Shown: positions 1-8,006, counted from the stretch's first letter. The stretch is DNA of 33,514 nucleotides from Gammaproteobacteria bacterium (GCA_018819205.1 JAHJQE010000083.1:1-33514); one strand, 5' to 3'. A program made the numbers and translations. The notes: a model not told the origin generated them from the letters alone.

Positions 1-713
1 CCGTACATCATGTCGTAGGCAAGTGCGCCCTGTTTGAACAAGGCTTCCGGCAAGGGCGGCATCTCATTTTTCAAGCCGCTCGAAGTCGCGTTGACTACGA
101 AATCGAATGCCTGGGTGGATAGCGTTGCGTAGCTGTCGATGAAATTGGGCAGGCCATGGCCGAGGCCGCTTTCCACATATACCTCGCGCTTCAGGAAAAC
201 CTGCAGTCCATGACTCAATTCCTGAGCCTTGCTGGCAGTACGGTTGTAGATGAAGATGTTTGCGCCTGCTTCCAGCAGCGGCAGCGCCACGCCCCAGGCT
301 GCACCGCCCGCCCCCAGCAGCAGCAGGTCACGTCCATGCAACGGGCAGGCCAGATTCTGCTCTATATCGCGGACCAGCCCTGCACCATCGGTGTTGTCCG
401 CGAAGAGGAGGCCGCCTTGGTCGAAGCGGAACGTGTTGACCGCCTTGGCAGATTGCGCGCGTTCACTGAGACGCACATGTTGTCTGGGGTCTTTTGCCAA
501 TTCGAACGCTTTAAACTTGAACGGCACGGTGACATTGCACCCCTTGAAACCTTCTTCGCGCAGCCGCTCGATGGTCGCAACAAACCCGTCCAGCGGCGCT
601 TCGACCCGAACGTAGTCGATATGTTGTCCGGTCTGCTGGGCGAACATGCGATGGATGTCCGGTGATTTGCTGTGAGAGATGGGGTTGCCGATAACGGCGT
701 ACAGGTCGGTCAT
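1..713 (-). CDS. aroE: Shikimate dehydrogenase, C-terminus cut by window edge
   Basis: Shikimate dehydrogenase reduces 3-dehydroshikimate to shikimate with NADPH in the aromatic amino acid pathway (cytoplasm). I translated the minus strand from the ATG at 711-713. It begins MTDLYAVIGNPISHSKSP, which carries the shikimate-binding NPxxHSxSP signature. NVTVPFK, with the catalytic lysine, follows near residue 65, then NTDGAG near residue 110, a GAGGAAWG nucleotide-binding loop near residue 135, and VNATSSGL. The reading frame is open to base 1, so about 237 residues are visible and the last 30-40 are outside the window. It lies 12 bases after gspN on the same strand and may be read from the gsp transcript. 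The ribosome-binding site is weak. Confidence 0.95.
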   Translation of the reverse strand, partial: MTDLYAVIGNPISHSKSPDIHRMFAQQTGQHIDYVRVEAPLDGFVATIERLREEGFKGCNVTVPFKFKAFELAKDPRQHVRLSERAQSAKAVNTFRFDQGGLLFADNTDGAGLVRDIEQNLACPLHGRDLLLLGAGGAAWGVALPLLEAGANIFIYNRTASKAQELSHGLQVFLKREVYVESGLGHGLPNFIDSYATLSTQAFDFVVNATSSGLKNEMPPLPEALFKQGALAYDMMY

Positions 714-725
714 ACTTAGTTCGGC

Positions 726-1484
726 TCAGGGCAGGGCGACGGATTGAGGCATCAGTGCGAGAGTATAAATCCCTGGGCGGGTTTCTGGGCCTATGTAATG
801 CAGCAATTCGTTCAACTCATCCTCAGCGCCGGCTGCAGCCTGGGCCGTGCCGCTGATCTGCACGCCCTTGGATGGATCGAGTTGCCCGCGCGCCTGCATC
901 TGCAGTTTCCCGCCCTGTGTGCTGAGGTTGGCTGCAAGCTTTTGTCCATCACCCTGCAACACGATGCGGTAGTCACCCAGCGGTGCGATGGGCGACAAGC
1001 CGGAAGCCGCATTTAGCCAATCGACCGTGATTTGGCCGAGCAGGCCGCGCGCATCCAGCTGTAGATGCCCGGCGTGGGCCTGCAAAGCACCCTGCAGACG
1101 ATAAGGATGCAGTTGCGGTGCAGCCACCTCGAGTAGCGCAGCCGGCAGATCCAGGCGCAGATGTTCGATGTCCAGACGTGCAAGCAACGGCCGATATTGC
1201 AACGACATCGGCTCGTAGGTGCCCGCCTGCAGTTGCATGGCAGCGCGCCAGGGTTGCAAGTGCCAGTGATAAACGCCCAGGGAGCGGATGCCGGACGAGT
1301 TCTGGAAAAGGAGGATGCCGGAACCTTGCCATAACGAGCCCTGGGTGCGTGCCAGCATGAGTTGCCCACCGGAAGCACGTTCCACTACATGCCCCATCAG
1401 GGTTGAGGGCGCCAGCGCGAGCAGGGCTGCAATAAAGACCGCACTGAACAATAGCGTCAGCGCAAGACGGCGACGCAAGCTCAC
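726..1484 (-). CDS. gspN: Type II secretion protein GspN
   Basis: GspN is an accessory inner-membrane or periplasmic T2SS protein found in only some systems. A GTG start at 1482-1484 gives 252 residues beginning VSLRRRLALTLLFSAVF, a basic patch followed by one membrane segment (about residues 6-25). The rest is periplasmic, beta-rich and typical of GspN: a GHVVERASGG stretch, then LGVYHWHLQPW. I chose GTG over the upstream ATG at 1610 because the longer version adds 42 low-complexity residues that are only a shadow of gspM. With GTG the gene overlaps the gspM stop by four bases (GTGA), matching the coupling of its neighbours. It is the last gsp gene; aroE follows. Confidence 0.85.
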   Translation of the reverse strand: MSLRRRLALTLLFSAVFIAALLALAPSTLMGHVVERASGGQLMLARTQGSLWQGSGILLFQNSSGIRSLGVYHWHLQPWRAAMQLQAGTYEPMSLQYRPLLARLDIEHLRLDLPAALLEVAAPQLHPYRLQGALQAHAGHLQLDARGLLGQITVDWLNAASGLSPIAPLGDYRIVLQGDGQKLAANLSTQGGKLQMQARGQLDPSKGVQISGTAQAAAGAEDELNELLHYIGPETRPGIYTLALMPQSVALP

Positions 1485-1984
1485 AGGTCGGCCCCGTTGC
1501 TGAGCGTGGCCTGTACCTTGATGTTGCCTGGAACGGGGGCCGCTGAAAGCATGGCCGTCTCGACCCGGATGTGCTGGGTGCGCTCCAGTGTACGCAGCCA
1601 TTGCAACCATAACTCGAATGAGAGGCTTTCAGAGCTGATATGCACGCTGTTCTGCTCGGCAGGGGTGACGACGAAACTCAAACCGGATTCCTTCGCGCTG
1701 TTATCAATTGCGGAGCGCAACGCATTGCCATCCAGCACTGCAAGTTGGGCACGCTGACGAAGGTTCTGTACTTCACCGGCCTGCATGCTCATCTGCGATG
1801 CCTGGGCACGCAATTGAGGCAACGTCGCTTTCAGTTTGGGTAATGCGTCGTGTGCGGGTTGCCATAACAGACCATAGGCCAGCAGCGGCAACAGTATCCA
1901 AGCCCCGCGGCGGATGGACCACTGCTCGGCGGCACTGAGCGTGTCCCAGTGTGCGTATTTCAATTTGGCTATCTGTGTCCTCAT
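1481..1984 (-). CDS. gspM: Type II secretion protein GspM
   Basis: GspM is a bitopic inner-membrane protein that pairs with GspL in the T2SS assembly platform. The 167-residue product has a basic cytoplasmic tail, a membrane segment near residues 29-45 (GAWILLPLLAYGLLW) and a heptad-rich stretch (KLKATLPQLRAQASQM...). A small ferredoxin-like periplasmic domain follows (AIDNSAKESGLSFVV to the end). Length and layout match the family. It overlaps gspL upstream by ATGA and gspN downstream by GTGA. Function is assigned from layout and operon position, because GspM sequences are poorly conserved. Confidence 0.88.
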   Translation of the reverse strand: MRTQIAKLKYAHWDTLSAAEQWSIRRGAWILLPLLAYGLLWQPAHDALPKLKATLPQLRAQASQMSMQAGEVQNLRQRAQLAVLDGNALRSAIDNSAKESGLSFVVTPAEQNSVHISSESLSFELWLQWLRTLERTQHIRVETAMLSAAPVPGNIKVQATLSNGADL

Positions 1985-3189
1985 CGCACACCTCCTGCAG
2001 AGACGCGCAGTTGTATAGAGAGTGCGTCGCCTGCAACCTGGGTGTTGGTCACCTGTGCAGACAACCCCGCCTCGGCCAGACGCTGGTGCAGCAGATCGAG
2101 CGGGCTCGATCCGCTCAGGCGCATCTCAATATCCAGTTTGCCGGTTTCATAGCGCAAGGTGTTCACGGTACGACCGGGAATGTCCTGGGTGGCGACCGAG
2201 AACTTTTCCAGCAAAGGCAGGAAGTCGGCATCATCCTCGACACCTGCCGCATGGCGCAGGCGAGAGACGTTGCGTCGCATTTGCAAAGGTGCGTCTACCA
2301 CGACTGCATCGGCACCGAAGGTCTCACGGAAGGTGTCGGTCATGGCCGATGCCAGTTGGTGTTTTTCACTTGCCAGTACTGCCCACTCCAGATTGGTCAG
2401 TACGGTCTCCACGCCGAGCAGCAGCAGTGCCGCCATAAACGCCGGGCGTAGTCTGGGCCAAAGTTCATCGATGCGCGGGGGCGGTGCGAATTTCCCCCAC
2501 ATCAGATTCGGTGCTTCGCTTGGGATGTCCGCCTTGCGCCAGTCGAAGTGCTGATGCTCGAACAATACCGGTACCTTGATACCCCAGTTCGGTGCCTGGA
2601 CATCGCTGCCCAGTGTGAACAGGCGCATGGCGGCCGGTGCATGCTGTTGTAATCGCAACAGCAAGGAAAGCGGTATGCGCGTGTCTTCCCCGCCATCCAG
2701 TGCGCCGCCCAGATATCCGCCCGCGGCCATGAATCCTTGCGTGCCATCCCATGCCACGCTCCATTCATCGTTGCGCAACGGCAGCAGGCAGAATTCCGGC
2801 ACGACTCGACGCATGCGCATTTTTGCAGTGCCGCAAGCAGCCAGGAAACGTGACAGCCAGCCTTTGTCCAGTGCATACAGCACGGTGCGGCCATCCGGCA
2901 ACTTGCTGCCGGGGGTGACGTGGATCGAGCTTGCGTCCTCCAGCAGACAGTCTTCCAGCGCGTAGGGCAGCGCGGTCTCCAGTTTGTTGCGTTTCAGTTT
3001 GGGCAATTCAGCTGTGGTTGATAGCACGCGGTCGGCGGCGACGATGGCGACTGCTTCGTCAGCCTGCGGCATGGAAGCCAGTGTGCCGGTGCCGCTGTCA
3101 CGCAGATTACCGTCGTCATCGAGCAGTGCCCATGCGCAGTTCGAAGCGGCGTCCTGCCAGTGAGCTGTGAGATGGATGCGCAGTTTCAT
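1981..3189 (-). CDS. gspL: Type II secretion protein GspL
   Basis: GspL anchors the ATPase GspE to the inner membrane. The 402-residue protein starts MKLRIHLTAHWQDAASNCAWALLDDDG, an actin-like cytoplasmic fold whose beta-strands continue through VAIVAADRVLSTTAELPKL and ALPYALEDCLLED. A membrane segment lies near residues 248-268 (RPAFMAALLLLGVETVL), followed by the periplasmic ferredoxin-like domain (LRYETGKLDIEMRLSGSSPLDLL). Length is normal. The start ATG overlaps the gspK stop and the stop overlaps the gspM start, both as ATGA, so synthesis is coupled to its partners. Confidence 0.93.
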   Translation of the reverse strand: MKLRIHLTAHWQDAASNCAWALLDDDGNLRDSGTGTLASMPQADEAVAIVAADRVLSTTAELPKLKRNKLETALPYALEDCLLEDASSIHVTPGSKLPDGRTVLYALDKGWLSRFLAACGTAKMRMRRVVPEFCLLPLRNDEWSVAWDGTQGFMAAGGYLGGALDGGEDTRIPLSLLLRLQQHAPAAMRLFTLGSDVQAPNWGIKVPVLFEHQHFDWRKADIPSEAPNLMWGKFAPPPRIDELWPRLRPAFMAALLLLGVETVLTNLEWAVLASEKHQLASAMTDTFRETFGADAVVVDAPLQMRRNVSRLRHAAGVEDDADFLPLLEKFSVATQDIPGRTVNTLRYETGKLDIEMRLSGSSPLDLLHQRLAEAGLSAQVTNTQVAGDALSIQLRVSAGGVR

Positions 3190-4100
3190 TGCAGACTCTT
3201 CCTGACTTGTTCCGCCCAGTTGCCGTCGCGTTTCAACAGAGCGTGCACGGACGACTCTCCTTCACCCTGGGTGGCGTATCCGGTCACCATGAAATATTTG
3301 CTGCTCACGCTGAGATTCTCCGATCCGGTCCGATTGATATGCAGTTGTTGCATGAAGTCATTCACACTATTGAAAGGCGTCGCGCTTATCTGCTGATGGA
3401 TACGCCGCGCATCTTGCAGACTGAGTCCCGGCAGCACCGAGATCAACACCTCGGGCGGTGCGAAGTTCACATTCACCGGTGTGTTCGATTCCGGCAGGAC
3501 ACTCACATACGGTTCCAGACGCTTGATGATACTGGCATCGTAACCTTTCACCCAGACCAGCTCGCCGATATCCGACAGCATCCTGTTCGCGCAGCGGTAG
3601 GGGCGCTCACGACTCATGTAAAAATCATCCTCCGCTCCGTTCGCCAAGGTATCGCTATTCGCATCCAGCCAGTCCACCAGCGTACTGCCCAGATCCTGCG
3701 GCAATCCCAATGTGTCGAGGAGACGCTGGAAGTGCGCCACATCCAGTGTGCTTGCCACCCCGTTACGCACCAGATTGTTCAGATTGAACAGTCCCTGCTG
3801 GTCGTGGATCGCGCCGCGCACCTCGCCGCCTTCCAGTTGCACAGCCGGCAAACGCATCGCCCACATCTCTTTGCCGTGATCGAGTCCCCGGCTGACAGAA
3901 GCGTCGTCCGCCAGCACGGCACGCGCCCAGTCTATCCCGGCTTCGGCGATGCGCCGCGCCTGGGCGCGATCACGCCCGTTCTCCATTGCGCGCTGCCAGA
4001 AACCTTGCTGCTGCGCCACGAATGCTGCGATGGTGGTTGCCATCGCCACGATCAGCAACACCATCACCAATGCCATGCCTGTTTGCTTGCGTCTGTTCAT
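3186..4100 (-). CDS. gspK: Minor pseudopilin GspK
   Basis: GspK is the largest minor pseudopilin and caps the tip of the T2SS pseudopilus with GspI and GspJ. An ATG at 4098-4100 gives 304 residues: MNRRKQTG|MALVMVLLIVAM, a prepilin peptidase site followed by the hydrophobic helix. Position +5 is valine rather than glutamate, which is the known hallmark of GspK. A long alpha domain follows (NLNNLVRNGV..., DWLDANSDT, NGAEDDFYM), then TPVNVNFAPPEVL and a helix-hairpin-helix-like SLQDARRIHQQI. A longer reading frame begins at 4211, but its extra 37 residues lie over gspJ and do not look like protein. It overlaps gspJ (upstream) and gspL (downstream) by ATGA. Confidence 0.94.
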   Translation of the reverse strand: MNRRKQTGMALVMVLLIVAMATTIAAFVAQQQGFWQRAMENGRDRAQARRIAEAGIDWARAVLADDASVSRGLDHGKEMWAMRLPAVQLEGGEVRGAIHDQQGLFNLNNLVRNGVASTLDVAHFQRLLDTLGLPQDLGSTLVDWLDANSDTLANGAEDDFYMSRERPYRCANRMLSDIGELVWVKGYDASIIKRLEPYVSVLPESNTPVNVNFAPPEVLISVLPGLSLQDARRIHQQISATPFNSVNDFMQQLHINRTGSENLSVSSKYFMVTGYATQGEGESSVHALLKRDGNWAEQVRKSLQ

Positions 4101-4702
4101 CGCAGCGAGAATAGCCGGGTCAGTTTTTCGCCACTCTTCAATACCACCATCACCTCCAAAGCTTTTGGGGTATCCGCATCGGGTATTCTGGGAGGCCACT
4201 GCATTTCCCAAACGAGTCGGCTGGACAGGTAGCGCAGATTGAATTCGTCCACGTCATCCAGCACAGCATCCACAGTCGGCGCATTGTACGGGGCGCTATC
4301 CAGCATCGTCCAGCGCAGCAACTCGATCTTGTTCTGTCGCAGCCGGTAGCCGATACGCTGCGGTGGAAGCGGTGCGCCGGAGGCATCAAAACCGCCATGG
4401 CGAGTGAAGGTCAGCTGTGCGTTTTCCAGACTGCCGGTGCTGGATGATGAGCCTGTCCAAGCTGGCGCTTCAGCACCGTTCGCTGTGCGCACCGGACGCG
4501 CCAATACCTGCGCCGTCTCACCGTCCAGTCGCGCGAAGAACCGTTCCAGCGCCTGCCATTTGCGCGTCTCATGATCGAGCTGGGTGCGTGTCTGTGTCAC
4601 TGCGTTCAAACCGCGATACGCCGTAACGGCCAGCAGGGCGAACACGAACAGGGCGACCAGCAGTTCAACAAGGGTGAAGCCGGCATGGCGTTTGACTCTC
4701 AT
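4097..4702 (-). CDS. gspJ: Minor pseudopilin GspJ
   Basis: GspJ is a minor pseudopilin of the T2SS tip complex. The 201-residue product opens MRVKRHAG|FTLVELLVALFVFALL, a full type IV prepilin signature with Glu at +5 and the peptidase site after Gly8. The globular part contains RLDGETAQVLARPVR and IGYRLRQNKIELLRW, typical of GspJ. Length is in the family range. It sits in the chain G-H-I-J-K with four-base overlaps to gspI and gspK. Confidence 0.94.
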   Translation of the reverse strand: MRVKRHAGFTLVELLVALFVFALLAVTAYRGLNAVTQTRTQLDHETRKWQALERFFARLDGETAQVLARPVRTANGAEAPAWTGSSSSTGSLENAQLTFTRHGGFDASGAPLPPQRIGYRLRQNKIELLRWTMLDSAPYNAPTVDAVLDDVDEFNLRYLSSRLVWEMQWPPRIPDADTPKALEVMVVLKSGEKLTRLFSLR

Positions 4703-5070
4703 CGTTTGAACTGCACCAGGTAACCCGACAGCTCGCGCAAGGAATGCGTCCTGTCATACGGGGCATATACGTTCACCACGATGCGACGCATGGTGGGATT
4801 GGGGGTGGCGATGATCTCTTCGCGCCACGGGTAGGACAGATCGGACTGCACTTCTTCGCCGTTCTGAATGCCGGTGGGCAGCCAGTCGCCGCGCGCCTGA
4901 TGCAGTGCCAGTCTGTTCTGAGCGACCCAGTCGGCGACGACGCGTGTGCGCAATGCCTCCACATGCTGGACACTGGAACTGGTGGTGCGCGACACGGCTG
5001 CCATGGCGATGGCGAGGATGGCGAGCGCGACCAGCACTTCGAGCAGGGTGAATCCACGCTGGCCTCTCAT
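4699..5070 (-). CDS. gspI: Minor pseudopilin GspI
   Basis: GspI is the small minor pseudopilin that nucleates the GspI-J-K tip. The 123 residues start MRGQRG|FTLLEVLVALAILAIAM, a clean prepilin peptidase site with Glu at +5. The rest shows the usual family run ADWVAQNRLALHQA, then a short C-terminal beta domain (RRIVVNVYAPYD). It overlaps gspH and gspJ by ATGA. No oddity was seen. Confidence 0.94.
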   Translation of the reverse strand: MRGQRGFTLLEVLVALAILAIAMAAVSRTTSSSVQHVEALRTRVVADWVAQNRLALHQARGDWLPTGIQNGEEVQSDLSYPWREEIIATPNPTMRRIVVNVYAPYDRTHSLRELSGYLVQFKR

Positions 5071-5537
5071 GGCGCCCCCCTCGCAGCGACTGTTACCTTG
5101 CCCAGTCCGTTGCCGACGACATCGGCAAGCGACCCCGTACTGCGCAGGCTGACACGGAATTTCCGTGCGACCAGTTCCGGGCTGAGTATGAGCAACGCCC
5201 CCGGTTCGAGCCGGCGGCCGTCGAAGCTGATTTCAGTTATATGTATCCCTTCAGGTAATACGCGCGGATGCAGCAGATTGTCGCGTTCAATGCGAATCCA
5301 ATCGCCTTCTCTGTTGCGTTCCCAGAACCGGTAGCTGTTCCCGGAGCCGGACCATGCCAGCGATTTTCCGCCTGCCTGTGTTGCCATTGCACCGTTCTCC
5401 ATCAGAAAAGCGAGACGCTGCGACTCTTCGCGCAACACTGATTCTGCACTCGGCATCAACTGCAGTGTGGCCATACTCAGCATGATGCCGGCGATCACCA
5501 GCGCGACCAGCATCTCCAGCAGCGTGAAGCCGCGCAT
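5067..5537 (-). CDS. gspH: Minor pseudopilin GspH
   Basis: GspH is a minor pseudopilin joining the tip to the GspG shaft. The ATG at 5535-5537 gives 156 residues beginning MRG|FTLLEMLVALVIAGIML, an unusually short leader (three residues) before the peptidase site. The remaining fold has LAFLMENGAMATQAGGKSLAW and a C-terminal beta part (LILSPELVARKFRVSL). A longer frame up to 5720 only shadows gspG and is rejected. It follows gspG by 14 bases and overlaps gspI by ATGA. The first 12 or so codons are repeated in a relic at 7600-7635. Confidence 0.92.
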   Translation of the reverse strand: MRGFTLLEMLVALVIAGIMLSMATLQLMPSAESVLREESQRLAFLMENGAMATQAGGKSLAWSGSGNSYRFWERNREGDWIRIERDNLLHPRVLPEGIHITEISFDGRRLEPGALLILSPELVARKFRVSLRSTGSLADVVGNGLGKVTVAARGAP

Positions 5538-5551
5538 GGGATAGTCTGGAA

Positions 5552-5998
5552 TCAGTCCTGCCACGAGCCGATGTCGGCGTCGCTGCCTTCGCCGCCGCTG
5601 GCGCGGTCGGCACCCAGGCTGAACACGTCGATCACGCCGTGCAAGCCGGGTTGCAGATATTGATAAGGCGTACCCCATGGGTCTTTCGGCACACGGTCGA
5701 GATAGCCTTCGCTCTTCCAATTGTTGGGGATGGGCGCGATGGTGGGTTTCTTCACCAGTCCAGCCAGTCCCTGTTCGGTCGAGGGGTGACGGCCGTTGTC
5801 CAGTTTGTACAGATTGAGCGCCTGCGAGATGGTGGCGATGTCCTGTTTCGCGGCCGTGATGCGCGCCTCGTCCGGTCGGCTCATCACCTTGGGCACGACC
5901 AAGGCGGCCAATACGCCGATGATGAGGATGACCACCATCAGTTCGATCAGGGTAAAACCCGAATGTCGAGTATGACTGTAAGCAGGATTAGATTTCAT
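5552..5998 (-). CDS. gspG: Major pseudopilin GspG
   Basis: GspG forms the shaft of the T2SS pseudopilus. The start ATG at 5996-5998 gives 148 residues: [34 protein letters not shown], with the peptidase site after Gly14 and Glu at +5. Family signatures follow: [13 protein letters not shown], the QALNLYKLDNGRHPSTEQGL core, [13 protein letters not shown], and a calcium-loop end (LGADRASGGEGSDADIGSW). A GGAAAG sequence lies 8 bases before this ATG. A possible upstream start at 6043 has no such support. Unlike in the textbook order, gspG is not next to gspF. A terminator, a lipoprotein gene and a broken second gspG lie between them, so it needs its own promoter or readthrough. Confidence 0.96.
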   Translation of the reverse strand: MKSNPAYSHTRHSGFTLIELMVVILIIGVLAALVVPKVMSRPDEARITAAKQDIATISQALNLYKLDNGRHPSTEQGLAGLVKKPTIAPIPNNWKSEGYLDRVPKDPWGTPYQYLQPGLHGVIDVFSLGADRASGGEGSDADIGSWQD

Positions 5999-6053
5999 CT
6001 GGCATGCTTTCCAATAGTTGATTGACACTTGCGAGTCTAGCAAATTGCACCCA

Positions 6054-6087
6054 TAAAAAAGCCCCTTCCTGCGAGAGGAAGGGGCTG
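6054..6087 (-). terminator. Intrinsic terminator after the 6099-7343 lipoprotein gene
   Basis: Read on the minus strand, AGCCCCTTCCT, loop CTCGC, AGGAAGGGGCT is a perfect 11-bp stem followed directly by six T. It lies 12 bases after the lipoprotein stop codon and 56 bases before the gspG start. It should therefore end the lipoprotein transcript and separate it from gspG-N. Confidence 0.92.
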
Positions 6088-6098
6088 ATCTGGAAAGT

Positions 6099-7343
6099 TT
6101 AATACTGGCGATAGAAGTTGATGGTGTCTCCTGGGTTCGGCCAGTTGGTGGTGATCGTCATCGTATTGCCGCTGATAGCGATCGGGAAGGTGGCTGGCGT
6201 ACCGATATCACCGATGCCTGAACCTGTCCCGGGACCGTTGTCATCATAGGTCAGAGTGATGGTCACGGTTCCGCTGCTGTCGGCAGTGGGACTCAGGCCG
6301 GTGACAGTGAAAGTACCGTGCTCCAAGCCGTTCGGCGATGCGGAATCGTTCTCGACATAAGTAACATCTCCGGTCGAAGTCAGAACCAGCATGGACACAC
6401 CGTTATTGGCCGGATCAATGGATTTCCATGTGCCGACATAGCCTGCAGTGTTCGAGGGAAGACGGGTGAAGGTGTCGATCGCACCACCGGGATAAGTGAT
6501 GAGCGCGTTATTGCCGACATTGGAGTAGCTGACTGTCAAAGGATTGGCGATGCTGCTGATGCCGCCTGCAGCGCCGTTCAAATCGGTAACTACGGTCAAA
6601 GTGAGCTGGGTAGAGGTGAAGGAGTAGGTGCCGTATTCCATGCCGCTGCCATTGCCGGCGCCCAGCGCAGGGTGGAAGACTGCATAGGCAAAAGTGCCAT
6701 CAGGGAAGAAGTGGATGCCGGCATAGTTGACCAACGGGGCCGCAGCGACACTGGCTGTGAGGGCCCAGGTGCCGACGACCCCGCCACCCAGTGTGTTCAG
6801 CATATGCGTCTGTGCAACGGCGGAAGTCGGCATGGTCACGCCAGCGAAGGCACCGGCGAAAGCGGTGTCAAGGACGGCGGTGTTGGCGAAGTCAGCGATT
6901 GAAGGCGCAGCGGCAGCAGCCGAAGCGGGGATGGTGATGCCGTTCGCAGGATTCCCATCGCTATCCAGTGCCTGTAGCACGCGGGCGATGTTGATCGCTT
7001 TCAGATCGAGCGGACTGATGGTGTTAACCAAGTCCATCGGCGACACGCGCGCTCTGGCCGGGGCGGCGGGAAGCACCATGCTGCCGATCGAGAAAGTGAC
7101 GTTCTCCCCGGCAAGATACTTGAACTCGCCATTGGCATTGGTCGTGCCGTTCTGGGTGGCGGTCTGGTAGTTGATGTTGGCGACTGGTGCGTCGATGAAG
7201 ACGCCAGTGAGCGGAGTCGGTGCCGGTGTCGAAGGAACAGCGGTGGAACTACTGCTGCCGCCTCCACATGCGGACAATGTTGTCAGAACGATGCTGCTGC
7301 CAAGTACGAGATATGCCGGGGTACTGCTAAGTCGGAACGCCAT
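6099..7343 (-). CDS. Putative surface lipoprotein with two repeated beta units
   Basis: I do not recognise a named family. The 414 residues begin with a lipoprotein signal ending LTTLSAC (lipid on Cys26), then a Gly/Ser/Thr/Pro linker. Residues about 45-185 form a domain with GVFIDAPVANINYQT, TNANGEFKYLAGENVTFSIG and a helical part. The same pattern opens the PhoX-like lipoprotein at 8068-10428. Residues about 187-295 and 301-412 look like two copies of one beta-barrel-like unit: VGTW..., GMEYGTYSF..., DLNG in the first and VGTW..., GLEHGTFTV..., DDNG in the second. The start is supported by AGGAG eight bases upstream. It has its own sigma70-type promoter and terminator inside the gsp locus. 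A role as a T2SS client or surface protein is inferred from location only. Confidence 0.85.
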   Translation of the reverse strand: MAFRLSSTPAYLVLGSSIVLTTLSACGGGSSSSTAVPSTPAPTPLTGVFIDAPVANINYQTATQNGTTNANGEFKYLAGENVTFSIGSMVLPAAPARARVSPMDLVNTISPLDLKAINIARVLQALDSDGNPANGITIPASAAAAAPSIADFANTAVLDTAFAGAFAGVTMPTSAVAQTHMLNTLGGGVVGTWALTASVAAAPLVNYAGIHFFPDGTFAYAVFHPALGAGNGSGMEYGTYSFTSTQLTLTVVTDLNGAAGGISSIANPLTVSYSNVGNNALITYPGGAIDTFTRLPSNTAGYVGTWKSIDPANNGVSMLVLTSTGDVTYVENDSASPNGLEHGTFTVTGLSPTADSSGTVTITLTYDDNGPGTGSGIGDIGTPATFPIAISGNTMTITTNWPNPGDTINFYRQY

Positions 7344-7440
7344 TCTTGCTTCTCCTTTGTTGGTGGACGATGGTTTCCTCCTGTTTGCTTCTGTGCGATG
7401 GCTTTTCGATTCGCATCAAGGTGCGTGCCATTCTGACTGT

Positions 7441-7469
7441 ATTAGAAAAAATCATTTATGCGCTGTCAA
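7441..7469 (-). promoter_or_regulatory. Sigma70-type promoter for the 6099-7343 lipoprotein gene
   Basis: On the minus strand, TTGACA (7464-7469) is separated by 17 bases from TCTAAT (7441-7446). The -35 is perfect and the -10 matches five of six. It implies a leader of about 90 bases before the ATG at 7343. The leader holds a second AGGAGG (near 7380) with no start codon behind it in register. This is the strongest promoter-like sequence within the gsp region. Confidence 0.75.
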
Positions 7470-7551
7470 CGAAATATCCTGACGTCTCTCCAAGAGCGGA
7501 TTGTGTCCACTTAGTCTGAAGAATGTGAATACAGTCATTCATGCTGAATCA

Positions 7552-7635
7552 TCACTTCACCATCTGGTTCATCTGGATGATGGGCAGCAGGATCGCCAGA
7601 GCAATCAGCATCTCCAGCAGTGTGAAGCCGCGCAT
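7552..7635 (-). pseudogene. Relic: gspH 5' end fused in frame to gspF 3' end
   Basis: Bases 7555-7599 match the last 45 coding bases of gspF (10533-10577) exactly. Bases 7600-7637 match the first codons of gspH (5500-5537) with a few changes. The join falls in a stretch where gspF and gspH resemble each other (GATCRCCAG). The result is an open 27-codon frame: ATG at 7633-7635, start MRGFTLLEMLIALAI, then the GspF end LLPIIQMNQMVK and TGA. It keeps a prepilin peptidase site and one hydrophobic helix but no globular domain. It is most simply a deletion scar from a tandem duplication. Expression is unknown. Confidence 0.85.
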
Positions 7636-7649
7636 GGGATAGTATGGAA

Positions 7650-7900
7650 TCAGTCTTGCCACGAGCCGATGTCGGCGTCGCTGCCTTCACCGCCGCTGGC
7701 TCGGTCGGCACCCAGGCTGAACACGTCGATCACGCCATGCACGCTGGGTTGAAGATATTGATAGGGCGTACCCCATGGGTCTTTCGGTACGCGGCCGTGA
7801 TGCGCGCCTCGTCCGGTCGGCTCATCACCTTGGGCACGACCAGCGCGGCCAGTACGCCGATGATGAGGATGACCACCATCAGTTCGATCAGGGTGGAACC
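7650..7900 (-). pseudogene. Decayed second copy of gspG
   Basis: This stretch repeats both ends of gspG and lacks the middle. The C-terminal part (7650-7790) encodes [19 protein letters not shown] to IGSWQD and the N-terminal part (7797-7900) encodes [17 protein letters not shown] to ARITAA, in different frames. Comparing landmarks, 157 bases are missing at 7787-7795 relative to the intact gene, which breaks the frame. By eye I count 11 differences over about 185 bases in the C-terminal part and adjoining gspH start. The residue after the cleavage-site glycine is Ser instead of Phe. Without the middle (core helix and loop) it cannot make a pseudopilin. Bases 7901-8006 upstream show no recognisable gene. 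Confidence 0.9.
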
Positions 7901-8006
7901 GAGATTGCGGCTGGGTGATTCCGTTGAGTGGGATTCCGAAATTTGATGACCTGCGCGAGTTAAACAATTCTCTTCATGCAAAGGGGGGCAGTATTACGTC
8001 AGCCAT

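Noticed and set aside
3189-4232. Open frame of 347 codons on the plus strand
   Set aside because: Antisense to gspK/gspJ, which have clear pseudopilin signatures; the product is His/Arg-rich with no motif.
7650-7981. Second working gspG
   Set aside because: 157 bases of the core are missing, the two halves are in different frames, and the residue after the cleavage glycine is changed.
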